64,000 nucleotides of DNA from positions 281,371-345,370 of the forward strand of contig NZ_LRUE01000005.1 of assembly GCF_001550135.1 (NCBI RefSeq), given 5' to 3'. Shown here piece by piece: positions 27,252-37,143 of this stretch (positions within the stretch are counted from its first letter, which is position 1; each line of letters starts with the position of its first letter). This stretch comes from Pseudoalteromonas shioyasakiensis. GTDB lineage: Bacteria; Pseudomonadota; Gammaproteobacteria; Enterobacterales; Alteromonadaceae. The notes below the pieces were generated by a model. The model was not told the DNA's origin and did not search any database. It saw only the letters and a program-made list of their open reading frames with translations. The position numbers and the translations under genes were made by a program.

Positions 27252-28049
27252 TTACAGTTTACACTGTGGGGTTTTGCCTTTTGCTTTAGCAGCTTGTTGG
27301 GCTTTTAATGCATCCGACATATGCTTTTGTAGCTCTTTAATACGGTTACCTGGTGCAGGGTGAGTCGACATAAACTCTGGGGTACCGCTACTACCAGCTG
27401 CACTCATATTTTGCCAAAGCGACACTGATTGCTCTGGGTTAAACCCTGCTTTTGCCATTAAATCTAAGCCAACAATATCTGCTTCTGATTCATGTGAGCG
27501 GCTAAATGGCAAAACAACACCATACTGTGCGCCTAAGCCTAAGGCTTGCATTATTTCGCCGCGATATTGCACATTCCCCATATCAAGTGCTGCACCACCA
27601 ACTTGCAGACCTGTTTGTAACAATGCATTTTGTGATACACGTTCATTAGAATGCTCAGCAATAACGTGTGCAACCTCGTGACCTAGTACCGTTGCCAGTT
27701 GGTCTTGATTTACAGCAACTTTTAATAAACCTGTATGAACGCCAATATAACCCCCCGGTAATGCAAATGCGTTTGCTGAATCTTCTTCAAACACTACTAC
27801 TTCCCACGATTGCTTTGCATACTCGTTAGGTAAAACGGCAATAACATCATCAGCGATACACTTCACATAAGCATTGACGCCAGGATCGGTATTAACAGGC
27901 TGTGTTTTTTTCATTTCAGCAAAGCTTGCTTGACCCATTTGGCTCATTTGTTGGTCTGAATAAAGCGCGATTTGTGTACGCCCTGTTGGAGAGGTTTTAC
28001 AGCCAGCTAAAACAGCGGTGGCTAACACTGCCATGATTAACTTTTTCAT
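27252..28049 (-). CDS. LoiP-like M48 metalloprotease lipoprotein
   Basis: This 265-residue lipoprotein has a signal ending in LAGC (Cys16). The zinc site HEVAH is near residue 125 (LGHEVAHVIAEHSNE) and the third ligand in HESEADIVGLDLMAKAGFNP. The closing part is typical of M48 family C (STHPAPGNRI). E. coli LoiP and BepA-type enzymes degrade or help fold envelope proteins. Without a TPR region it resembles LoiP more than BepA. It converges with ompK and shares its terminator. Confidence 0.9.
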   Translation of the reverse strand: MKKLIMAVLATAVLAGCKTSPTGRTQIALYSDQQMSQMGQASFAEMKKTQPVNTDPGVNAYVKCIADDVIAVLPNEYAKQSWEVVVFEEDSANAFALPGGYIGVHTGLLKVAVNQDQLATVLGHEVAHVIAEHSNERVSQNALLQTGLQVGGAALDMGNVQYRGEIMQALGLGAQYGVVLPFSRSHESEADIVGLDLMAKAGFNPEQSVSLWQNMSAAGSSGTPEFMSTHPAPGNRIKELQKHMSDALKAQQAAKAKGKTPQCKL

Positions 28050-28241
28050 ACTAGTCCTTCAAATACTTAGTGTAATTGTGGCTAATATAGCAAAGCATTG
28101 CTTAATTTTATATGAAAATGAACAATCACCCACTCAGTTGTTATCATTTAGTTAATTCTTTTACTTAGCAGGCAAACTAAGTTCACCACAGTGATTCACA
28201 CTGCTACAATAGTGACCTAATGTTTGATGAATGAGTAAACA

Positions 28242-29432
28242 ATGCCTTCCCCTGAGACTTTAAATAAACGCATTTTATTACCTTTACTGGCAAGTATTGT
28301 CGCGATTACGCCTTTAGCAATTGATTTATATTTACCGGCAATGTTGGTGATTGCCAACGACTTGCAAACTACCATGCCAAATGTGCAAATCTCGCTCAGT
28401 ATTTATTTAGCGGGTTATGCCTTGGGTATGTTGTTTTTTGGTCCGATAGCCGATGAACTTGGTAGGCGATTACTCGCAAAGGTGGGTTTAGCGCTATTTG
28501 GCATCAGCTCATTAGCACTGGCATTTTGTACTAACATCGAATTATTTTGGTCTTTAAGAGCCGTGCAAGCATTCACTGGTGCCGCTGCGACAGTCGTAGT
28601 GCCGGGTATTATTCGCCACATTTACCGAGAGAACACCGCCAAAGGCATGTCTTATGTCTCGATGATTATGATGGTTGCCCCGTTAATTGCCCCTACTCTA
28701 GGCTCATTAATCATGGGAATTTCAACATGGCAGGTTATTTTCATTGCATTAGCTGCTTACAGTTTTGCCATTTTAGCTTTGGTGCAAATTCATTTAATCG
28801 ATATTCCAATCTTTAAGAGTCAGCAACGTGGCTTGGCACTGTTCTTTAATAGTTATAAAACGGTATTTTCTCGTCGTAGTGCCCTTGCCGATATTGCCAG
28901 CTCAATGTTTGCCTCATTTGCATTCTTTTGCTTTTTAACATCGGTACCTTATGTATATCTCGATTTCTTCAAAGTAGATGAGCAATTGTTCGGTGTGTTA
29001 TTCGCCTTTAACGTGCTGGCTTTAATGTTCGGTAACTTTATGAATACACGTTTAGTGCCGCGCTTAGGTTCTCGTAAACTGTTATTTATTGGGCTAGGTA
29101 TTGGCTTTGTGTCTGGCGGGGCATTGTTGTTATTCAGTGTGATGCATTTATCGCTGTATTTTATCGTTGCTACCATCGCACCACTGATGATGAGCTTGGG
29201 TATTGTCGCGAGTAATGCAGACTCATTAATACTGATGCAATTTGAGGAAAAGTCAGGCACTGCAACAGCTGTTATTGGTACCCTGAGATTCGGCAGTGGC
29301 GCTTTAGTTGGGCCTATCCTTGCTTTTGTTCACCCACAAAGTGCGATTCCATTTTCTGCTATGATGTTCAGCGCACTGATACTGATCTTACTTGTACAGC
29401 TTTGGCATCGAAAACGATACCAATCGACTTAA
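28242..29432 (+). CDS. Bcr/CflA-family MFS drug transporter
   Basis: This 396-residue protein has twelve predicted membrane helices. The N-terminal sequence ITPLAIDLYLPAMLVIANDL is diagnostic of Bcr/CflA transporters, and the MFS loop 2-3 motif appears as GPIADELGRR near residues 67-76. Such proteins use the proton gradient to expel bicyclomycin, chloramphenicol, sulfonamides or dipeptides. It is divergent from the M48 gene and ends at a bidirectional terminator shared with grpE. Confidence 0.9.
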   Translation: MPSPETLNKRILLPLLASIVAITPLAIDLYLPAMLVIANDLQTTMPNVQISLSIYLAGYALGMLFFGPIADELGRRLLAKVGLALFGISSLALAFCTNIELFWSLRAVQAFTGAAATVVVPGIIRHIYRENTAKGMSYVSMIMMVAPLIAPTLGSLIMGISTWQVIFIALAAYSFAILALVQIHLIDIPIFKSQQRGLALFFNSYKTVFSRRSALADIASSMFASFAFFCFLTSVPYVYLDFFKVDEQLFGVLFAFNVLALMFGNFMNTRLVPRLGSRKLLFIGLGIGFVSGGALLLFSVMHLSLYFIVATIAPLMMSLGIVASNADSLILMQFEEKSGTATAVIGTLRFGSGALVGPILAFVHPQSAIPFSAMMFSALILILLVQLWHRKRYQST

Positions 29433-29453
29433 ATATTGAACACAATTGTAATA

Positions 29454-29484
29454 AAAAAATGCCTGTAATTAACAGGCATTTTTT
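29454..29484. terminator. Bidirectional terminator between bcr-like gene and grpE
   Basis: 13-bp stem AAAAAATGCCTGT/ACAGGCATTTTTT with a 5-base loop, flanked by A and T runs on the two sides. Confidence 0.9.
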
Positions 29485-29499
29485 ATATCTCTTTAAAGC

Positions 29500-30108
29500 T
29501 TATTCAGCTTCTTTCGATACCATAACCATTGCAGGGCGTAATAAACGACCATTTAATGTATAACCTTTTTGCATTACTGCAAGAACAGTATTTGGCGCTA
29601 CATCATTGCTTGGCTGAATTGACATTGCTTGATGGAATTCAGGGTTAAATTGTTCACCCTGTGGGTTAACAATTTCAACACCGAATTTTGATACCGCATC
29701 ATTAAAGCTCTTAACAGTCATTTCGATACCTTCAAGCACAGGCTTAAGCTGCTCATTTTCTTTATCAGAAAACTCAATCGCACGCTCTAGGTTATCGATA
29801 ACAGGTAGTAATTCGTTAGCAAACTTTTCAAGTGCAAACTTATGCGCTTTTTCTACATCTTGAGCGGCACGACGACGCATGTTCTCAACATCTGCAGCAG
29901 CACGAACAACACTGTCTTTTTGATCGTTGATCGTTTGTTTAGCCGCTTCTAATTCGCTGTGTAGTAGTGCGATTTCAGCTTCAGGGCTCATTTCTTCGCC
30001 GTCAACTTGTTCAGCCGCTTTTTCTGCAGCTTCTACTTCAGCTTGCATTTGTTCAAATTCTTCGTTTAGTTCAACTTCTTGCTCTGGTGATTTTGTCTGC
30101 TCAGACAT
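29500..30108 (-). CDS. grpE: Nucleotide exchange factor GrpE
   Basis: This 202-residue co-chaperone drives ADP release from DnaK. It has a charged N-terminal region, a long coiled coil (about 45-100), and a C-terminal beta domain with the family signature ([26 protein letters not shown]...NPEFHQAMS). It follows hrcA on the same strand by 58 bases. A strong sigma-32-type promoter overlaps the hrcA stop codon, so grpE can be heat-induced independently of hrcA. dnaK is not adjacent. Confidence 0.97.
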   Translation of the reverse strand: MSEQTKSPEQEVELNEEFEQMQAEVEAAEKAAEQVDGEEMSPEAEIALLHSELEAAKQTINDQKDSVVRAAADVENMRRRAAQDVEKAHKFALEKFANELLPVIDNLERAIEFSDKENEQLKPVLEGIEMTVKSFNDAVSKFGVEIVNPQGEQFNPEFHQAMSIQPSNDVAPNTVLAVMQKGYTLNGRLLRPAMVMVSKEAE

Positions 30109-30142
30109 AGCTTACATGCTCCAATTCTTTACAACTGCGGTA

Positions 30143-30171
30143 ATTATGGGGATTGAATTAAAAGATTCAAG
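30143..30171 (-). promoter_or_regulatory. Sigma-32 (heat-shock) promoter of grpE
   Basis: On the minus strand CTTGAA (30171-30166) is followed after 14 bases by CCCCATAAT (30151-30143). This is very close to the RpoH consensus CTTGAAA-N11-16-CCCCATnT. The -35 element overlaps the hrcA stop codon. Transcription should start near 30135, about 25 bases before the grpE ATG. Confidence 0.85.
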
Positions 30172-31111
30172 AGGCTGATGAGCCGATTAACTTAAATTCT
30201 TGGATGATTGCTTCTATTTGCGCTGATTTTGGACAAATTACGCAAAATCGGCTCTGGTATTCATGGTTATTGAAATAAGGAACGCTGATCACCATCAACT
30301 CATTACAGTCTGTAAATGGCAATTGTTCTGTGTTTAACACCGATAACCCATTTTTAAATGCGAGTTTGTCTTCAACAAAATTTAAAAACGATACACCAAT
30401 GTTTAAACTGGTTTGGCAATCAACTTGGCGGTAAAGGTAGTTTTCACCTACCACAATACTGTTATCTGAACCGAGTTTTTGACTTAATTGCCGAGTCCAT
30501 TGTGTTAAAGAGTCATGGCAATTATGTGGTGCAGTGGCTGCCATTGCCTGCATTCGATATAAGCCTTCCATTAAGGTTTGCTGGCTAAACACCGTATTAA
30601 GCCAAGTAGCAAACTGGTAACGAACGGCATCAGATGAATCTTCAGGTTTGGTAATGCAAATGTTATGGCTTTGCCCTGCTCTATCGATGAGTAGAATAAG
30701 CCAATTGCTACCATCAAAATCAAGCACCTCTACTCGAAAGACCAGCTGTGAACTGACTTGAGGTAAGCCCACACAACAACACACCTTATAACGCTGACTC
30801 AAACCATGGGCGAGCTCAACTAATTGTGCTTGCTCGGGCTGCCAATATGTTGCAATTTCAGGCAGAGCAAAAAACTCAGTAAGCCAATAATCAAACCCGG
30901 CATTGGTAGGTACGCGGCCAGCAGAAGTATGTGGCGAATAGAGTAAGCCTTCTTTTTCAAGCCGTGCCATTGCATTGCGCACAGTAGCTGAACATACCGC
31001 CATACCTTTTTGCTTGGCAATACGGGTAGAGGCAACAGGCTGACCTTCACCATTACAGTAAAGGCTCATTACAGCTGAAAAAATTTGTTGGTCACGCGGA
31101 TTTAATTTCAT
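30167..31111 (-). CDS. hrcA: HrcA-family heat-shock repressor homologue
   Basis: This 314-residue protein has an N-terminal winged helix with the HrcA pattern CSATVRNAMARLEKEGLLYSPHTSAGRVPT near residues 36-65. A diverged C-terminal GAF-like domain follows. HrcA represses chaperone genes by binding CIRCE operators and is tuned by GroEL. HrcA is absent from enteric bacteria and is mostly known from Firmicutes and other proteobacteria, so its presence directly before grpE, as in Bacillus, is notable. No good CIRCE element was found in the window. It is divergent from nadK. Confidence 0.88.
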   Translation of the reverse strand: MKLNPRDQQIFSAVMSLYCNGEGQPVASTRIAKQKGMAVCSATVRNAMARLEKEGLLYSPHTSAGRVPTNAGFDYWLTEFFALPEIATYWQPEQAQLVELAHGLSQRYKVCCCVGLPQVSSQLVFRVEVLDFDGSNWLILLIDRAGQSHNICITKPEDSSDAVRYQFATWLNTVFSQQTLMEGLYRMQAMAATAPHNCHDSLTQWTRQLSQKLGSDNSIVVGENYLYRQVDCQTSLNIGVSFLNFVEDKLAFKNGLSVLNTEQLPFTDCNELMVISVPYFNNHEYQSRFCVICPKSAQIEAIIQEFKLIGSSAS

Positions 31112-31231
31112 AATTTATACATCTTGGTACTTGCCAGTGGATATTTGGGCGCAGCAAGTTTATTTCAAGTTATTTTCAAAGCATTAGTTTTTAATGTAAT
31201 CTAGCGATATGAAAGTTTAAGTGCAAATAAC

Positions 31232-32116
31232 ATGGATTCACCGTTTAAAACCATAGGTTTAATTGGCAAACCTAATCACAGCGGGGCAGCTGCCACACTT
31301 GCTCGCCTGCACACATTTTTGCGAGCCTTGGGTTTTGAAGTGCTAGTAGAGCTGCGCACTGGCCGCCAACTTGAAGATCTTCCCCGAGAGAACCTTGTTA
31401 AATTGGTTGATTTAGGTGAACGTGCAGACTTAGCCATAGTCGTCGGCGGTGATGGCAATATGCTTGGTGCAGCTCGAGTTTTAGCGCGTTTTGATGTTGC
31501 CGTAATTGGTGTAAACCGTGGTAATTTAGGCTTTTTAACTGATTTAAACCCAGAAGGTTTTGAAGCCAGCCTTGAACAAGTATTAAGTGGCCAGTTCCTC
31601 GAAGAAAAACGCTTCTTGCTTGAAGTTGAAGTATATCGCCATGCCGAACTCAAAAGTGCAAACTTGGCAGTGAATGAAGCAGTACTTCATGCCGATAAAG
31701 TTGCTCATATGATTGAGTTTGAGGCCTTTATTAACAACGATTTTGTATTCTCGCAACGCTCGGACGGTTTAATTGTTTCAACACCTACAGGCTCAACTGC
31801 TTATTCATTATCTGGTGGTGGGCCGATTTTGACGCCAGAGCTTAATGCGATTTCACTTGTGCCTATGTTCCCGCACACATTATCAAGCCGCCCTCTTGTG
31901 GTTGATGCTGATAACGAAGTGCGTTTAAAGCTCAGTCTTGAAAATACTGATAGCCTGCAAGTCAGTTGTGACAGCCATGTGGTTTTAGCTGTATTACCTG
32001 GCGATGAAGTGGTGATAAAAAAAGCAGATAAGCGTCTGCGCTTGATCCACCCTAAAGAATACTCTTACTACAATGTATTAAGAAAAAAATTAAACTGGGG
32101 AAGCCGCTTATTTTAA
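31232..32116 (+). CDS. nadK: NAD kinase
   Basis: This 294-residue enzyme phosphorylates NAD to NADP with ATP. The GGDGN motif is at residues 72-76 (VVGGDGNML). The conserved [10 protein letters not shown] and the segment [16 protein letters not shown] near 180-195 complete the family signature. It is divergent from hrcA, and its stop codon lies inside the loop of its own terminator. The link nadK-recN is common in gammaproteobacteria; here one membrane-protein gene lies between them. Confidence 0.98.
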   Translation: MDSPFKTIGLIGKPNHSGAAATLARLHTFLRALGFEVLVELRTGRQLEDLPRENLVKLVDLGERADLAIVVGGDGNMLGAARVLARFDVAVIGVNRGNLGFLTDLNPEGFEASLEQVLSGQFLEEKRFLLEVEVYRHAELKSANLAVNEAVLHADKVAHMIEFEAFINNDFVFSQRSDGLIVSTPTGSTAYSLSGGGPILTPELNAISLVPMFPHTLSSRPLVVDADNEVRLKLSLENTDSLQVSCDSHVVLAVLPGDEVVIKKADKRLRLIHPKEYSYYNVLRKKLNWGSRLF

Positions 32117-32127
32117 GCGGCTTTTTT
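32101..32127 (+). terminator. Intrinsic terminator overlapping the nadK stop codon
   Basis: 9-bp stem AAGCCGCTT/AAGCGGCTT with the nadK TAA at the loop edge, followed by five further T. Confidence 0.85.
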
Positions 32128-32210
32128 ATCTCAATTGATTGCCAAGGCACATTGAATAGCGCAAAATAATCAAACTTAATGCTGTATTATTTTAAGGATT
32201 CTAAGGCGAA

Positions 32211-32774
32211 ATGAGCTATATCGTTTTTCTTGCTCTGTTATTACTGATCACCTTGCTAGGTTGTTACTGGATGGTTGAGAGCAACCGTCGCAAGGCTATT
32301 GAAGCTGAAAAAAAACGTTTTAATCAACGAGTAAAAGAAATCAATAATGATTTTAAAGATAAGTTAATTGATTTCAGCGAGAGTAAAATCATTCGTCCGA
32401 AGAACATCTCGCGTTTGAGCATGATCACTAGCAATTACTTTGTTGTGCAAGCCCATAACGAAGAAAACCTCACATATCTTGAATACATTAGTGATTTACT
32501 GCTTAACACAATCATTATGGAAGCCAGTAAAGCACAAAGCCCAGAACAGATTGATCAGCTTGCAGACAGATTACAGTATTTCATGGCTGAATTACCTTAT
32601 AATGGTATTGAATATAACAAAGCGTTTTACCAAGAGTCCCTTCCATCACTCATTGAAGTAATTAAATATCAGCCTCCAGCCGATTTACAAGACGATCAGC
32701 CGCCAGCCCAGAGCACACAAGCGTCAGATGATTCCGCACCAGAAAATCAATTGTCAGAATTAAGCAAAGCTTAA
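32211..32774 (+). CDS. Membrane-anchored protein of unknown function
   Basis: This 187-residue protein has one N-terminal membrane helix (YIVFLALLLLITLLGCYWMV), then a charged helical stretch (RRKAIEAEKKRFNQRVKEINNDF). A mostly alpha-helical soluble domain and a proline/glutamine-rich tail follow. The topology suggests a cytoplasmic body anchored in the inner membrane. I do not recognise a family. It lies between nadK and recN, and its stop is only 26 bases before the LexA box of recN, so it is not itself expected to be SOS-controlled. Confidence 0.7.
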   Translation: MSYIVFLALLLLITLLGCYWMVESNRRKAIEAEKKRFNQRVKEINNDFKDKLIDFSESKIIRPKNISRLSMITSNYFVVQAHNEENLTYLEYISDLLLNTIIMEASKAQSPEQIDQLADRLQYFMAELPYNGIEYNKAFYQESLPSLIEVIKYQPPADLQDDQPPAQSTQASDDSAPENQLSELSKA

Positions 32775-32800
32775 AAATTTAATTTGCAAAACCCGAAAAC

Positions 32801-32818
32801 ACTGTATAAATTAACAGT
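32801..32818 (+). promoter_or_regulatory. LexA (SOS) box of recN
   Basis: ACTGTATAAATTAACAGT matches the LexA consensus CTG-N10-CAG with outer A/T bases, 24 bases before the recN ATG. E. coli recN is among the strongest LexA-controlled genes. Confidence 0.88.
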
Positions 32819-32842
32819 TAATTAGCTGGATGGATAAACAGT

Positions 32843-34516
32843 ATGTTAATCGGGTTAGAAATTAAAAACTTTGCCATTGTAAGTAATTTAAGTACTGAGT
32901 GGCACAATGGTATGACAGCCATTACAGGTGAAACAGGTGCGGGTAAATCAATTGCAATTGATGCCCTCTCTTTATGTTTAGGTGAACGCGCTGATGCTGG
33001 TGCCGTTCGCCCTGGTACTGATCGTGCAGAAATATGCGCACAATTTGATATTAGCCAACTCCCTCTTGCCCAACACTTTTTAGAGCAACATTTACTTTCA
33101 AACAACGAAGGCGAATGTTTACTACGCCGTGTTATTTGCAAAAATGGCCGTAGCAAAAGCTATATTAATGGCAGCTCAGTTACCGCTGCACAGTTAAAAG
33201 AGTTAGGTCAGTACTTAATTTCTATTCACGGGCAACATGCCCATCAACATTTATTAAAAGCTGAACACCAGCTACATCTGCTTGATGCCTATGCCGGCCA
33301 CAATCAGTTATTAGCTGATGTTAAAGAGCACTTTAAAACCTATCAAGCCTTACTCAAAGAATTTAATCAGCTTGAACAACAACAGCTGCAACAAGCAGCT
33401 CAAAAGCAATTACTTGAGTATCAAGTAGCCGAACTTGATGAATTTGCTCTGCAACCGGGTGAATTTGAAGAGATTGAAGCTGAGCATCATAAACTAAGCC
33501 ATAGCCAGACTATTTTAGAGTCATGCCAACGTGAGCTACAACACTTATACGAAAGTGATGAGCAAAGTGCGTGTTCATTATTGCAACATAGTGCTCAACA
33601 ATTTGCAGAACTAGCAAGCTACGATGAGAGCTTATCTAGCATAGCATCACTACTGAGTGAAGCTGCCGTTCAAGTTGAAGAAGCAAGCCGCGAGATACGC
33701 AGCTATGTTGATGTTACCGACTTAGACCCAGCACGCTTAGACGAAGTTGAAACTCGTTTAACAGGTGCTATGGATCTTGCCCGTAAACATCACATAAAGC
33801 CAGAAGAGCTTGTTGAGTTTCACCAGTCAATCTCTGAAGAATTAGCATCAATTAGTTATAACAGCGACCGCCTTGTGGCACTTGAAAGCGAAATCAGCGA
33901 TGCCCTTGAGCAGTACAAACAAGCAGCTCAACTATTAAGTGAAAGCCGCCATAGTTATGCAGATACGCTTAATCAGTTAATTAGTGATAGCATGGCGAAT
34001 TTATCGATGGAAAACGGCAAGTTTGCTATTGATATTCAACAAGCTAGCGATAAAGCACCAAGTGCAATGGGTTTTGATACTGTGTCGTTTTTAGTATCGA
34101 CCAACCCAGGTCAACCAATGCAAGCACTGTCTAAAGTGGCCTCTGGTGGTGAATTATCTCGCATTAGTTTAGCTATTCAGGTCATTATTGCTCAGCGTGT
34201 TACAACGCCGACACTGATTTTCGATGAAGTTGATGTGGGTATTTCAGGCCCTACTGCTTCTGCAGTCGGCAAGCTATTACGCCAGCTAGGTAAATCGACC
34301 CAAGTTATTTGTGTAACTCACTTGCCACAAGTTGCAAGTTCTGGGCATCAGCAATTTTTTGTAGCCAAAGAAATTGCAAACGGCGAAACCTTTACGCAAA
34401 TGAATAAACTTTCAAAAGATGGCCGTATCGATGAAATTGCCCGACTACTCGCTGGCGATAACATCAGTAAAATGGCAAGAGCCAATGCAAAAGAGCTCAT
34501 AAACGCGCATGCCTAA
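32843..34516 (+). CDS. recN: DNA repair ATPase RecN
   Basis: This 557-residue SMC-like protein acts early in recombinational repair of double-strand breaks. Walker A is GETGAGKS at residues 29-36. The central part is coiled coil (about 160-370). The C-terminal head carries LSKVASGGELSRISLAIQ (signature) and TLIFDEVDVGISGPTA (Walker B). A LexA box lies just upstream. Confidence 0.97.
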   Translation: MLIGLEIKNFAIVSNLSTEWHNGMTAITGETGAGKSIAIDALSLCLGERADAGAVRPGTDRAEICAQFDISQLPLAQHFLEQHLLSNNEGECLLRRVICKNGRSKSYINGSSVTAAQLKELGQYLISIHGQHAHQHLLKAEHQLHLLDAYAGHNQLLADVKEHFKTYQALLKEFNQLEQQQLQQAAQKQLLEYQVAELDEFALQPGEFEEIEAEHHKLSHSQTILESCQRELQHLYESDEQSACSLLQHSAQQFAELASYDESLSSIASLLSEAAVQVEEASREIRSYVDVTDLDPARLDEVETRLTGAMDLARKHHIKPEELVEFHQSISEELASISYNSDRLVALESEISDALEQYKQAAQLLSESRHSYADTLNQLISDSMANLSMENGKFAIDIQQASDKAPSAMGFDTVSFLVSTNPGQPMQALSKVASGGELSRISLAIQVIIAQRVTTPTLIFDEVDVGISGPTASAVGKLLRQLGKSTQVICVTHLPQVASSGHQQFFVAKEIANGETFTQMNKLSKDGRIDEIARLLAGDNISKMARANAKELINAHA

Positions 34517-34569
34517 TTTGAATGCTTGGGTGTTTAGCTGCTAAAGATTTATTAGTTTAGAGTTTATGA

Positions 34570-34968
34570 ATGAATATTAAAAATATGTTTATCACTGTGG
34601 TGCTTGGATTGGTTGCCTTAAGCTCTAACCATTCACAAGGTGCAACAGCTGCTCCGCCTTCTCAAAGCGCTCAGTTATTCGTTACGTTAATTGAATGTAT
34701 ATTATTTATACTCCCCACTACCGCATTTTTACTGATTGTTTGGAGTCGTTGGAAGCATTTACGCTTTAAGCAGTTACTACAAACTGTGTTAAATTCATCT
34801 TTAGTATTAATGTTAATTAGCATGCTAGCTGTTAATCAATTAACACGCGACTTTTCGTCATGGTTAATTGTATTAGCAATCGGCCATACATTACTTGTTG
34901 GTATAAGTTATTTATTGCTTAAACAACACACTAATAGAGTTAAAAGCTCTCTGACAGGCTGTTGGTAG
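34570..34968 (+). CDS. Small membrane protein of unknown function
   Basis: This 132-residue protein has a likely signal peptide (ending SQGATA) followed by three hydrophobic helices (about 36-56, 72-88 and 96-116). A short basic loop sits between the first two (SRWKHLRFKQ). I do not recognise a family. It lies between recN and the TPR sensor kinase on the same strand without a visible terminator before it. Membership in either transcript is possible but unproven. No clear ribosome binding site was seen. Confidence 0.55.
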   Translation: MNIKNMFITVVLGLVALSSNHSQGATAAPPSQSAQLFVTLIECILFILPTTAFLLIVWSRWKHLRFKQLLQTVLNSSLVLMLISMLAVNQLTRDFSSWLIVLAIGHTLLVGISYLLLKQHTNRVKSSLTGCW

Positions 34969-35034
34969 CCGCTCCATAATTTGCACACATTTGCTGGTTA
35001 GTATAAGAACACATTAAGCTTATTCTAACCACAA

Positions 35035-37077
35035 ATGAAATACTCTTTACTTATCGCTACGTGTTTACTGTCTTTTTCGTGTGTAGCAACCTCACTGCCC
35101 AGCTCTCTATTAAATCAAGTCAATGACCTTGAGAACCAAGGCAAGCTCAGTGAAGCACTCACTATTCTTGAGCAATACAAAGATAATAACACCGCTACAT
35201 CGCCCCCCGAAATTGCTATGGCACAAGCGCCTCTTTTACGTAAACAAGGTCATTATAACGAGGCGATAGAACTGCTATCGCCATTACAAAAGCTTGCTAG
35301 TTTGAGTAAAAAAGACCAATACCACATTCAAAAAGAGCTAGGGATCAACTACCGTCGCCAAGTAAAAACAATAGAAGCAAAAAATCATTATATAGCAGCC
35401 TTAGCACTTGCAAATGAGCTTGAAGACAAAAACCTACAAGCACAAAGCCATAGCAATTTAGGTTCACTATACGACACGCTTAATGATCTTGAACAATCAA
35501 TGCATCATCAAGTAAAAGCACAAGCGTTATTAGAAAATAGCGATAATTATGAACTAGTTGCCACTAACTTTTATAACTTAGCAAACCTTGCTCACAGGCT
35601 TGATGATCGCTCGCAATCTGAGTACTTCTATAAAAAAGCACTCGAGTTTGATATTAAAACCAACAACCAAATGAATATTGCAGATACCAGCTTACAACTT
35701 GCCAAGCTGGTGTATAAACGAGGCGATTTAGAGCAGGCTCTTCCCTTATTAAATAATGCCTATACCCGTTTAGCCGATATCAATGCCTATGAAAATATGG
35801 CGACGGCGAAGCATACGCTGATGCAATTGTATTTGAAAATTGGCAACCAGCATATGGCATTGAGTAGTGCAGAGTCTGGGCTCAACGCAGCGCTTAAATC
35901 TGGCTCTGCTTTAAGTAAAATTTACTCTTACTTTAACTTAATTGAATTACATTTAGCACTTAAAAACCCTGAGCTAATTGGTCTCTATTTAAGTCGAACA
36001 AAAGAGTTATTAACTGATATCAATAACCGCTTATTGAATCAAAAACAGCACGGCTATACCGCAATTTATGCTGAACTTATCGGTGATTACAAGCTTGCAG
36101 CTGAGCAGCTAAAGCTTGAAAATAAACTGGCCGAGTCTTTATTTGAAGAACATTTAAATAAAGCCGTCGAAAAAAATAAAAAGCAATTAACAGCAATCGA
36201 GCAACAGCAACGTATTGATGATGAAATTCAAAAAAACAAACTCGCAACTGCACAAATGAATAACCAGCGACTAGAAAAACAAATTTGGTTGTTATCTGCT
36301 GGTATTGTTTTGTTGTTTAGTACCCTTGCGCTAGTACTCTATTATTTCAAGCATCGAAAAGCGTTATTTAAAGCCAAGCTTTATCAATATAACTTAATTG
36401 AAAAAGACAAAATGCTTGCTGATATCTCTCATGAATTACGCACCCCACTGAGTGTATTAAAACTGCATATAGAAGCGCTTGAGCTCGATATTCAAGAGAA
36501 CCGCGATCTCGCCTACAGCAAAATTAATGGCAAGATAGCGCAACTTAATAACTTAATTTCAGATGTGTACCAGTTATCTCAAGCTGAAAACAAAACCCTG
36601 ACATTGAATCTTCACCAATATAATGCCGCGCAAATTTTTGCTGAATACGAGCAAGACATGCGCCGTTATGTTTGCAGTCATCAGCTCACATTTTTTGCTG
36701 ATATTGTTATTGCTGATGATGTTGAGATCACGGTAGATAAACAAAAGCTCGACCAAATCCTCAACAATATTTTTACTAATGCGTGTCTATACACAGACAC
36801 CCCAGGCCATGTTCGCCTTAAAGTTCGGGCCAACAAGCAAGAGCTGTTTATTCAAGTCGATGATACTTCTCCCGGTGTCGGTAAAGCTCATATAGGCAAA
36901 CTTTTTGACCGATTATATCGTGTTGAAGAGTCTCGTAGCCGTGCATCGGGGGGGTCTGGTTTAGGGTTATCAATTTGTCAGAGTTTTGTTGAGTTGATGT
37001 CAGGTAATATTAACGCGTTACCAGGTAAGTCAGGTGGCTTATGTATCAGAATATTACTGCCTTTAGGCAATAAATAA
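35035..37077 (+). CDS. TPR-containing sensor histidine kinase
   Basis: This 680-residue protein has a signal peptide, a periplasmic region made of about seven TPR units (residues 25-390, e.g. AQSHSNLGSLYDTLNDLEQSMHHQVKAQ) and one membrane helix at about 418-440. The cytoplasmic kinase has phospho-acceptor H466 in DISHELRTPLSVLKLH and an ATP-binding domain ending GGSGLGLSICQSFVEL. TPR sensors are thought to sense proteins or peptides in the periplasm. No response regulator follows on this strand. An OmpR-type one is encoded on the opposite strand 0.5 kb downstream and is the likely partner. Confidence 0.9.
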   Translation: MKYSLLIATCLLSFSCVATSLPSSLLNQVNDLENQGKLSEALTILEQYKDNNTATSPPEIAMAQAPLLRKQGHYNEAIELLSPLQKLASLSKKDQYHIQKELGINYRRQVKTIEAKNHYIAALALANELEDKNLQAQSHSNLGSLYDTLNDLEQSMHHQVKAQALLENSDNYELVATNFYNLANLAHRLDDRSQSEYFYKKALEFDIKTNNQMNIADTSLQLAKLVYKRGDLEQALPLLNNAYTRLADINAYENMATAKHTLMQLYLKIGNQHMALSSAESGLNAALKSGSALSKIYSYFNLIELHLALKNPELIGLYLSRTKELLTDINNRLLNQKQHGYTAIYAELIGDYKLAAEQLKLENKLAESLFEEHLNKAVEKNKKQLTAIEQQQRIDDEIQKNKLATAQMNNQRLEKQIWLLSAGIVLLFSTLALVLYYFKHRKALFKAKLYQYNLIEKDKMLADISHELRTPLSVLKLHIEALELDIQENRDLAYSKINGKIAQLNNLISDVYQLSQAENKTLTLNLHQYNAAQIFAEYEQDMRRYVCSHQLTFFADIVIADDVEITVDKQKLDQILNNIFTNACLYTDTPGHVRLKVRANKQELFIQVDDTSPGVGKAHIGKLFDRLYRVEESRSRASGGSGLGLSICQSFVELMSGNINALPGKSGGLCIRILLPLGNK

Positions 37078-37143
37078 GCCTCTCCATTTTTCCACCACAT
37101 TTTATTGCTTAAATAGCACTATAAACTACTGTGGAATGGAACC

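Noticed and set aside
31129..31159. ACTTGC...GCAAGT dyad between hrcA and nadK as a CIRCE-like operator
   Set aside because: Only 6 bases pair and the rest of the arms differ from CIRCE; too weak to call.
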